Shown here: piece by piece, positions 25,131-34,175 of the stretch | How the letters are laid out: each line of letters opens with the position of its first letter | Position numbering within the stretch: the first letter of the stretch is position 1 | DNA from: Erythroxylum novogranatense | Taxonomy: Eukaryota > Streptophyta > Magnoliopsida > Malpighiales > Erythroxylaceae | Reading direction: 5' to 3' | DNA length: 64,000 nucleotides | Assembly (NCBI GenBank): GCA_029891385.1 | Contig: CM057228.1 | Coordinates: forward strand, 59,589,783 to 59,653,782 | Translations under genes and position numbers: made by a program | The notes under the pieces: generated by a model | What the model was told of the DNA's origin: nothing | What the model saw: the letters and a program-made list of their open reading frames with translations, nothing else | Databases searched by the model: none

Positions 25131-27122
25131 TTAAATCCCTGCGCAACCGTCTTCCTTCTCTCCTTCCCCGACTTATCTCCTCCTCTTTCTCTCTTCTCCT
25201 CCGGTGACGTTGGGCGATTCTCCTTCTTTTTCAGTCTTCTCCGGCGACGTTGCGACGTTCTCCCTCCCTCTTCTCCGGCGACGTGCTTCTCCCTCTCTTC
25301 TCTGGACAAACCAAAGTTAAGGATGAGATTTGTGGGTTGCGGTGGATTTTGTATATTTTGAACTGATTTAATTCATATGATTTGTGGTTTTAGTTTTGAT
25401 TTGTGTTGTGTGATTGTTGTGGATGTATTGAATGGAAATAATTTTAAGATTTGTGTGTAGATAGGGTTGAGATGGTTTTGACCTTAAGGTGTTTGATGAA
25501 ATGCGTTAACTGGATTACATATGCGTTAACCTGGATTACTGATTTAATTCATACTAGTATTGTAGTATGGAATTACATATGTTAGGCAAGTATTTGCTAT
25601 CCAAATTTAAATATGTTAGGAATTAAATATTTTATTAACCTCGATTAAATATTATATTCACTGGATTAAATATAATATTCATCAATCAATATGTTAGGCA
25701 AGTATTTGCTATCCAAATTTGATTTTTACATTTATGAAATAAAGTTTTAAATTGTAAATTGTGAGTTATTATAAATAGAAAATAGACTCCCAATTATTAT
25801 AAATTGTGGTAATTGAACCAAAAGAAATTGTATATTGTAGATGCAATTTTAGTTGTACTCCTCAATTTAAAATCCAACTAACTTTGTTATGAACAATCTA
25901 TAAGGTTTAAATTAATATTCATATTGAGGACCAAATAGACCCAAAATTAAATAGACATATAATGAAAATGAAGTGCAACCAAAATGTAGTGTTAATTAAT
26001 TATATGAGAAAACTATATGACTAATTTTAATACTTTTCATTAATTAGTATTTAATTTCTTTATATCATTAAATTTTAAAATATATTTCTATTTACCATAT
26101 ATATATATATATAATTCTCATATTCTAATTACTTAAAATAAATTAATAAATATGTAAAACATATATAAAAGAAAAGTTTACACACAGACACACACGAGTA
26201 ACACGACTCTTCTTGTGAGAATAAGCAGTCATTTTCATATATTTTCCCCTTTAGTTATGATTTGTATAACACGTCATGAAAAAACAAAACGTCTTGTATG
26301 TGTCAAACATTTGGTTTTGTTTTTCATTCTTAATATTGTTAATTGATTATTGTGATAAAAGTAGAAAATATTTTTATATTTCTTATTTAATTAAAATTTT
26401 AAATATTGATACTTAATCAATCTTTATTTAAAATATGGAAAAGTGTAAATTAATTATTGTTTTTAATCATACAATATTAATCTTCTTATTTTTGTTTAAT
26501 AGTTTATTAAATTTATCAATTAATGATTTTCCTTATTATAATAGAAAGATATAACATTGTTGTGTCTTAGATGTTGTATTTAAAGGATAAACTTAAAGAA
26601 AGAATCAAGTACAATTGAAGAGTGTAAATTAAAGGCAATTCAAATCAAGTAGACGAAGATCATAAAATTATAAAATAATTCAATATATAACAATCATTTT
26701 ATAATCTTATATTAGCCATTTCAATAAATTTGAGTTCAATCATTGCATGAGAAATGCTACGACGCCTCAATATGCTAAGACACAAGTTTATTTTGTTTGT
26801 TGTAGGAACCGTATTGTCCCAGCTTTTATACTTTCGAGGAAGCGTTAAGATAAGCCTACGTGTATTGAAATGATCGACAACTATACTTTTTCTTTAATCG
26901 TGGTTACTTTAAGCATATATTTGTTAATATTAGTTGACGTTATCAGAACATTTTGTATGGTTGTGAATTGCTTTGAGATTATTAATGTTTAATTCTTGAT
27001 AAGTAACATGATATCGACATACCTTGTTATATGTGTCATATATACATGAATTATCTTGACAATTGATTTACTTGTTAAAATTAATGTGATCTCAATTATG
27101 AATTTGTCGGGATAGATATTGG
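25131..27122 (+). other. 5' leader and probable leader intron of the CACTA transposase gene
   Basis: 25140-25310 is C/T- and GC-rich, unlike its surroundings, and holds three copies of CTCCGGYGACGT (about 25199, 25239 and 25273). It is probably the promoter/5' UTR. It is followed by 1.8 kb of AT-rich, stop-filled sequence that looks like an intron or spacer before the first transposase codons. The exact splice sites were not identified. Confidence 0.45.
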
Positions 27123-30100
27123 ATGTATAGACGATTATCCCCTGATGGCTTTATTAATCCTGAATTCGTGCATGGAGTTGATAGTTTTATTCATTATGCA
27201 TGCTCTCAACGTGCATATATGGATGGACAAAAGATCAGATGTCCATGTAGCAAGTGCAAGCACAAATGTTTTCTTACTCTTGATGAAGTTAAGTTGCATT
27301 TGCTGCGAAAAGGGTTTGTGCCTAATTATTTTGAGTGGACACAACATGGCGAACCGTTAATTTGTAGCACCTCAAGGGGGAATGAACCACAAATGTATGT
27401 CAACGTAAATGAGTATGAAGGGGAGGTTGAAAGTAGAGGGAATTTTGTTCATGGAACAGAAAACGCGTACAGACAAATGGTATTTGATGGGGTCGGTTGT
27501 ACCTTTGAGACAAATACGGTAAATGTTGAAGAAGAACCAAATGCAGAAGCACGGAAATTTTTTGACTTACTTCAAGCTGCTGACCGAGAATTGTGGCCCG
27601 GTTGTCAGAAAATGATGCAATTGTCTTCAATTGCGCGAATTTTGAACGTAAAGAGTGAAGGACACATATCGGATCATAGCTTTGATAACATTCTGGAGTG
27701 GTATACGGAATCACTACCCGCTGATCATTCAATGGTTGACAGTTTTTACAATATGAAGAAACTGATTCGGAGTCTTGGGTTGCCAGTGAAAAAAATTGAT
27801 TACTGTCGGTTGGGATGTATGTTGTACTGGGGAGATGATGTGAACTTAGATGAGTGCAAATTTTGTGATCAATCGAGGTTTAAGCCACGAAAGCGTGCAA
27901 TGAAACAGAAATTAGTTCCATGAAAGCGGATGTATTATTTCCCGCTAACTCCGAGACTGCAGAGACTTTATGCATCTGATGTGACTGCATGTCATATGAG
28001 ATGGCATGCTGAACACGATCAGGAAGATGGAGTAATGATGCGTCATCCATCAGATGCACTGGCATGGAAGCATTTCAATGACACCCATCAGCACTTTGCA
28101 GTTGAAAGTCGGAATGTGCGGTTGGGATTGTCGACTGATGGATTCCAACCTTTGGTCAATCCGGCAGCAATATTCATCTTGGCGGTGATAATTACTCCTT
28201 ATAATTTGCCTCCGTGGATGTGTATGAAAGAGGCTTACATGTTTCTTCGGTTATTGTGCCAGACCAACAAATCCCAAGCAAAAATAGATGTTTACTTACA
28301 ACCCCTGATATTAGAATTGCAAGATCTATGGAAACTGGTGTGCAAACATATGATGTATCTTTGAAACAGAATTTTGTCATGCGAGCAGCTTTAATGTGGA
28401 CGATAAGTGACTTCCCGGCTTTGGCCATGTTATCTGGTTGGAGCACAGCTGGGAAGTTGGCTTGCCCTCATTGCGGTAATGATTCAGATGCGTTTTATCT
28501 TCCATCCGGTGGCAAAATTAGTTGGTTTGACAATCACAGAAAATTCCTTCCTCCTGATCATCCGTTTAGGCGCAATAAATATAAGTTCATGAAAAATAGG
28601 ACAGTCAACAAACCAGCTCCACCTCTGAAATGTGGTTTTGAGATTTTGCAAGAGATTGAGGCATTGGGCTTGCTTAAAGTAACTGAATTTGAAGCCGATG
28701 AAGTTAATCGAACCATCAGCCAGAACTTTGGTTGGCGAAAATGAAGCATATTTTGGGATTTACCATATTGGAAAACAAATATGGTACGACATAATCTGGA
28801 CGTGATGCATATTGAGAAAAACATGTTTGACAACTTGTTCAATGCGATCATGAACATTGAAGGGAAGACAAAAGACAATGCCAAATCCAGAGCCGATTTG
28901 GAACTGCTCTGTAGAAGACATGAGTTACATAAAGATGTTCGTACCGGTAAATATAAAGATGTTCGTACCGGTAAATATCCGAAAGCATGTTACACTTTGG
29001 ACAAGCAACAGAAGGAGCGTTTGTGTGAATGGTTGAAAGGACTCAAGTTTCCTGATGGTTATGTTTCAAACCTGTCTAGGTGTGTAGATATGAGAAAGTA
29101 CAAATTATTTGGGATGAAAAGTCATGATTGTCATGTTTTTATGCAAAGGCTAATTCCAATTGCCTTTCGCGAGTTGCTACCTTCTAAGGTATGGGAACCA
29201 TTAACGGAGTTGAGCTTGTTTTTCAAAAGCTTAACATCATCTGAAATCAATTTAGATGAAATGGAAAAACTAGAGAATGAAATTGCAGTTATTTTGTGCA
29301 AGTTAGAAGGGATTTTTCCTTCAAGCTTATTTGAATGCATGGAGCATCTATCGGTGCATTTACCATACGAAGCAAAACTTGCCGGTCCAGTCCAATATCG
29401 ATGGATGTATCCATTTGAGAGGTAACGCCTGTACTATCATATCGTTACTCATTTGTACATCTTGTGTGTACCGAACCTTGTAATAACCATATGCTTTATG
29501 ATAGGTATTTACATCATCTAAAAAAAATGTCAAAAACAAAGCTAGAGTTGAGGGCTCCATATGTAATGCTTATTTAGTTGAGGAAGCTAGTACGTTTTGT
29601 GGACATTATTTTGAGCCTCATGTACGTACAAGGGCGAAACAAGTTCCTCGTAACGATGATGGGGGAGGAACAAGTGGTGCGGATGGGAACTTGTCAATTT
29701 TTACATATCCAGGACGGACATCTGGACGTGCAGCAAGACGAATGCTAACAGAGGAGGAAATTGATGCTGCACATGGGTACATTTTATTGAACTATCGGAG
29801 GTTCTTCCATTTAAATGCGCTGTTACAACTGGTATGGTCAATTGCAGGTATTATTGTGTTGAACGTTTCTGATTGGTGTCATGTCATATGCAGCTTATAT
29901 GAGGCATTGTTGCACGAGGTAATGCCTGGTATCACACAGGAAGACATGAATAACGAAGTTGGAAAACAATTCCCTCGATGGTTCGCACGATATGTAAGTT
30001 GTAACTTTAAACTATTCCTATTGTTACCCACCATGCATGTTAACATGTTTCGATGACATTGTACCCTTTCCTTTGCTACTTCCTGTTACATAGGTTGAGG

Positions 30101-30807
30101 AAAATCCAATACATAACAAGTTCATTTCTGATCTTGCGAAGGGACCTCTGCGAACTGTTAACTCATATCCGGTGTATTTCGTGAATGGATATAAATACCA
30201 TACAGAGTCGCATGGACATACCATGTCAAGTATGAATAGTGGGGTTTCGATACAGGGAGAATTGATGGACTATTATGGGAAAATAATTGAAATACTTGAA
30301 GTTGAGTACCTGCGTTGCCGGTTAAGCGTACGCGTGATATTTAAATGTGAGTGGTATGACCCGACACCAAACGTTGGAACAAAAGTGCATAACCGCTACA
30401 ATGTCGTTGAAATCAACTTCCGTAGACGGTTGAGACAATTTGAACCATTCATCTTGGCTATGCAAGCAAGACAAGTGTGTTATGTCCCTTTTCCAAGCTT
30501 ACGACGTGATAAGGCGGATTGGTTGGCGGTGTGCAAAGTTAAACCTAGGGGAGTGTTTGAATCCCATACAAACGTAGAGGAGAGAAATGACAGTGAAGCG
30601 TTTCAAGAAGACGTGGCTTCTATTCATGATACAATAACGTGTGACGACACAGAACCTTTGCACGATCCTTCTAACGCTTATGTTGATATTTCATCTGCAG
30701 AGTCCGACGAGGGTAACAATGGATCTGAACAAGAGGAAGAGTTTGATTCTTATTCTTCCGACGAGGAAGATGATTGTAATTTACATTTAAGTTCTGATAG
30801 CAATTAA
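27123..30807 (+). pseudogene. TNP2-type CACTA transposase (TNPD-like), broken by two stops and a frameshift
   Basis: Domains in order: Transpos_assoc N-terminus (27123-27350, MYRRLSPDGF and a CPCSKC motif), TNP2/Transposase_21 core (27540-28900), DUF4218-like region (about 28980-29425) and DUF4216-like region (30160-30540, YFVNGYKYHT, YVPFPSLRR). The C-terminal tail is acidic. A TGA at 27921-27923 falls between LVP and KRMYYFPL, and a second TGA at 28742-28744 between WRK and SIFWDLPYW; both look like CGA-to-TGA changes. A one-base loss near 28330 shifts the frame between LQDLWK and TGVQTYDV. Likely introns are at about 29424-29503 (GT after FER) and about 29994-30093. The first Met used here is preceded in frame by DRYW, so the original start codon may lie upstream or be lost. 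In the family this protein catalyses cut-and-paste transposition in the nucleus. Confidence 0.88.
28931..28978 (+). repeat. 24-bp perfect tandem duplication inside the transposase
   Basis: 28931-28954 and 28955-28978 are identical and encode KDVRTGKY twice, in frame. It lies between the TNP2 core and the DUF4218-like part, where the family normally has one copy of this spacer. Confidence 0.9.
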
Positions 30808-30881
30808 TATATCTTTGTAATAGACTATTTACTGTACCAAATACAGTATTCCTTTTAATAATTGGAATTCTTATTCAAGGG

Positions 30882-31498
30882 ATGTCGATGTGGCGAATGG
30901 TTCCCGACGGTAATAATTCTTTCCGTTGGGAGGAATGTGGAACATTTGTCCCATCTCAGGGAATAACCATTGCAGGAAACAGTGTTGTGGAAAGCACTCC
31001 AATTCGTTTGCCATCCATGACCGATCTTCTACTTGAAGGTGTTTGCTATGATTATTACGTCTGTGTTCTTATTCTGTACATCTTATGTCCTTATGTTAAG
31101 TGCCCATAACATAATAGTAATTTGATGGATTTAACTTCATGTTCCTCAAAGTGTCCTGTATTCTCAACGAAGAAATAAGTGTCGATAGAGGCCAGAGCTA
31201 TGACACTACGACATATGATCGAACTGACAAATCAGTTGTTGTTCCCTCTTGTAGTAGTTCATCCGGACAATTCGTCCTCTGTACCAAGAGCGGCGAAACA
31301 TTTAATATTTCCTCACGAAGTATGGCTATAGCTAAAACGTTATTGACAGAAAGTGTCCAAAGGCGTTCACCTGGTGGGAGAAGTCTAACTGTTTCCCGAG
31401 CTTCGTTTGAACGTGCCAGGACGCTGCTCGGAAATCCAGAACTGGGTGACTCATTTACTTATACGGACTCTCATGTCACATGGAATCCGACGGAATAA
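30882..31498 (+). CDS. Captured BRCA2 fragment: plant BRCA2 N-terminus, intron and two BRC-like repeats
   Basis: Exon 1 (30882-31038) begins MSMWRMVPDG, continues with SFRWEECG and ends with RLPSMTDLLLEG, the pattern of the plant BRCA2 N-terminus (MSTWQ...FRWEV...LPSMADLLLQG in Arabidopsis). A 113-base intron (31039-31151) starts GTGTTTG and ends CTCAAAG. Splicing keeps the frame (phase 1) into exon 2 (31152-31498), for a product of 167 residues ending in WNPTE and a TAA stop. Exon 2 carries FVLCTKSGETFNISSRSMA followed by IAKTLLTE, a BRC-type repeat. It then has GGRSLTVS and RARTLLGNPELG, matching the Arabidopsis BRC segment with GGKSLSVS and RARNLLGDPELG. Host BRCA2 loads RAD51 in homologous recombination. 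The RAD51-contacting FxxA is FVLC in the first repeat and lacks F and A in the second. The fragment lies 75 bases after the transposase stop and 235 before the TnpA-like gene, in the same orientation. Expression is unknown. Confidence 0.85.
31039..31151 (+). other. Retained BRCA2-type intron within the captured fragment
   Basis: GT at 31039, AG at 31150-31151, AT-rich throughout, 113 bases. The split falls within the codon after LLLE, at the point corresponding to LLLQG in plant BRCA2. Retention of an intron points to capture from genomic DNA rather than from a spliced RNA. Confidence 0.75.
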
Positions 31499-31733
31499 TT
31501 TACTCATGCATTACATAATTCAACAAAGTTGAAAAGATGTTTGTTGTTGTATATGTTTCAAACTGGTTAACATGGTCATAATTATATAATTATGGACGTT
31601 GATTTGTTGTTGTTAACTTGTATGTTAACTTTCAATGACATTGCCTTATATGTAAATCACTTCATTAAACGATTGCTTTTAAGCTTGTTATATTTGTACA
31701 GAATTCGATAAATTTTCTATTTCATTCATTAAT

Positions 31734-33573
31734 ATGGGACCTAAGAGACCATGTGAGGTTATGCGGCCGAGGTTTAGAGGGATGTTTGGCGGGCAGCCGT
31801 GTGAAGGTGGATCGTCACGGTCTGGGACTCGCACTGACTCACCTCCTCCTCCTACACATCCTCCCGTTGCAGATGAGCCATCACCTGCTGCTACTAATGC
31901 TACACCATCCCCTACGCCAACTCATTTATCATCCAATACCACAATAGGGGATGGGGGACATGCCCAACAACCTGGATCTGTAGGAGATGATGGGCGAAAG
32001 TATATCACTTACATCAATAACCAGTAAGTAATATGATAGGATTACGCACTGTTTCTAGCCTTTCTATTTTCGGTCTATTTGTACACTACACTGACTTCTT
32101 GTTTTAGGTTCGTACCATCTGGAATGGTTTTCAGGCAGATGACCTCCACTTTTAAGGAAAGGATTGAACCCGATGGATATACGTGGAAGAATATCACCGC
32201 AAAGAACGTAAACAATTATATTTTCATGAGTTCGAGGTACAATAATTATTTCTGTTATTTATTTAATATATATATATATATAGTGTCATGATTAATATAT
32301 ATATAGTTTGACGTTAACTAACATTTTGTTTTGTTCTTTAATCAGAAAGCATTTTTCTGGGACGCTACTTTGGATGGGAGCATTTACAAATTCTGGGAGA
32401 GGCGTGCTCGTACACGTTATCGCGACTTCATTAGCGCGATAAACAAGGCTGGTTCACGACCCCGCTTTATTTCGGAAGATATTTGGAGTCATTGGCTAGC
32501 ATATTGGGCATCACCTGCAGCAATGTCCATCTCAAGACGTAACTCGGCCAACATACGTGGTGACATAGGTCAACAAAGTCTTCCCGTACATACGGGTGGC
32601 TCAATAACTCACCAAGAGCATGCAGACAAACTTGTAAGTATCTACAGTTTACACTAATTTTTTCGATAGTTAGCTTCGTTGTATTATGCATAATGATAAT
32701 GGTCTACCTATCTGCTGCCACTTATATATGACAGTGTTGACTTATTTTCATTGTCCAACTAGAGGCGAATATCAAACAACTTCACATCTAACGTTTTAGT
32801 CTTTCTCATGTAGGAGAAGTCATTGGGAACGAAGCTTACCCCCCTTCAGTTATTTCTGCATACTCACACGAAGAAGCATGACGGTGTAACCTTCATCAAC
32901 AACCGCTGTCGAGAGCTGAATGTATGTCCACTTATTGCTTTTTTTTATTTCTACATACTGCTCCTTTCCTTCGTCTTTATGTTAACTTCACATACCTGAT
33001 AGGACCAATTACAACAAACACTAGAGCGGCAATCGCAGGAGGAACAACCTATAGACGTGTCTCAGACGTATTTTGAGGCTGTGGGTGGTAGGGATCGCCG
33101 TGGCAGAATATTTGGTCTAGGTTCGTATGGGAACACATGTTATTCCCAATCTTCCATGTCCAAGACAAAGAAGATCCACTAGGCCATCGAACAACAATGA
33201 AGTCATCGAGCTCTGGGCAACAGTACAAACATTAATGGACAAGATTGCTCATTTGGAAGAGAGGCAGACAGAGCGGGAGGAACAACGACTGAGGGAGCAG
33301 ACAGAGTGGGAGGAACAACGGCTGAGGGAGCAGACAGAGCGGGAGGAACAACAGATGAGGGAGCAGGAGCAACGAATCAGGGACCAGATGGAGCTACGAA
33401 TGAGAGAGCAGATGGCGAAGATGAGAGAAGAGATTATGCAGATGGCTCAGCTGCAACCACCGTCCGAACAATCGAAGGCAAGTTCTCCAAAGGACCACCA
33501 ACGACCACCACAACTTTATATTTTCATACTCATGATTTTAAGGTACAATCAAAACAATTTTTGTTTACTTTGA
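31734..33573 (+). CDS. TnpA-like gene (Transposase_24 family) of the CACTA element
   Basis: Several exons can be assembled from GT-AG borders. Exon 1 starts MGPKRPCEVMRPRF, has a Pro/Ser/Thr-rich stretch and ends GRKYITYINN near 32023. Exon 2 spans about 32108-32236 (FVPSGMVFRQM, PDGYTWKNI). Exon 3 spans about 32346-32633 (KAFFWDATLDG, RARTRYRDFI, PRFISEDIWSHWLAYW). Exon 4 is about 32815-32920 (TKLTPLQLFLHTHTKK). Exon 5 starts near 33003 and runs into a highly charged coiled coil at 33217-33450 (EREEQRLREQ repeats). The frame changes between CYSQSSMSK and the coiled coil near 33150-33200, so either another small intron or a frameshift is present. In En/Spm the equivalent protein binds subterminal repeats and aids transposition; this is inferred from family and position. 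Confidence 0.75.
33275..33366 (+). repeat. 33-bp tandem repeat in the TnpA coiled coil
   Basis: Nearly identical 33-base units encode variants of EEQRLREQTER; two full and one partial copy. They extend a glutamate/arginine coiled coil likely to mediate multimerisation. Confidence 0.75.
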
Positions 33574-33754
33574 TATGTTTTTATCCAATTGTATTCCAAT
33601 TGACATTGTTTAATATTATTTGATGTACTGGTTGATGTGTGGATTTCAAATAATGTACAACCAATTAATTGTCATTATACAAATCTTTGATGTACTGGTT
33701 GATGTGTGGATGGCCAATTAAATATGCACCCAATGGGGTTTCACCCCTTTTTTG

Positions 33755-34175
33755 TACCGACAGAATGAGACATTTCGTCGGTGAATATTTTCCGACGGAA
33801 TGAGACAAACCGTCGGAACCTAATCTGGACTAAATTTGGAGACGTCCGACATTCCGTCGTTAAAGATATAACTTACTTCGGAATATTTGCGACGGTTAAT
33901 CCGTTCCTAAAATATACCGACAGGAATATTCCGTCGGTGACGTGTGACATTCACCGACGTCATCTACCGTTGCAATTTGACAACAACGGATCATATTCCG
34001 TCGATTACCCGTTGAAAAAAAGCGATGGAATATTTCCATCGGGAAGCTATAACGACCGCAATTTTAATGACGCTTCCTTCATTCGTCGTGTTCCATCGGC
34101 AAATAAAATTGCCGACTGAACTATCAATTTCTCCGACGGAATATTCCGTCGGAGAAAGTCATTTTTCTTGTAGTG
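33755..34175 (+). repeat. Right subterminal and terminal repeat region of CACTA
   Basis: Many copies of CCGACGGA, TTCCGTCGG and related motifs in both orientations, ending in TTTTCTTGTAGTG. It mirrors the left end. Confidence 0.85.

Larger units (their letters stand above)
24576..34175 (+). mobile_element. Structurally complete CACTA (En/Spm-type) transposon carrying a BRCA2 fragment, 9,600 bp
   Basis: The left end reads CACTACAAGAAAATC and the right end ATTTTTCTTGTAGTG, a 13-base perfect terminal inverted repeat. TGC immediately flanks both sides (24573-24575 and 34176-34178), the 3-bp target duplication of this superfamily. Inside are dense CCGACGGA-type subterminal repeats at both ends, a GC-rich leader, a TNP2 transposase gene (27123-30807) and a TnpA-like gene (31734-33573). 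Between the two genes lies a BRCA2-derived segment. The transposase is broken, so the element is non-autonomous now, although both ends look usable. Confidence 0.93.

Noticed and set aside
25091..25309. Arg/Glu/Lys-rich open frame on the minus strand
   Set aside because: It is the complement of the CT-rich CACTA leader. Low complexity and no family resemblance.
30808..31733. The BRCA2-like interval as an ordinary third CACTA gene
   Set aside because: The order and spacing of the N-terminal block and BRC repeats match plant BRCA2, and a retained intron sits at the matching codon. No CACTA gene known to me has this pattern. A genome search is still needed to exclude it.
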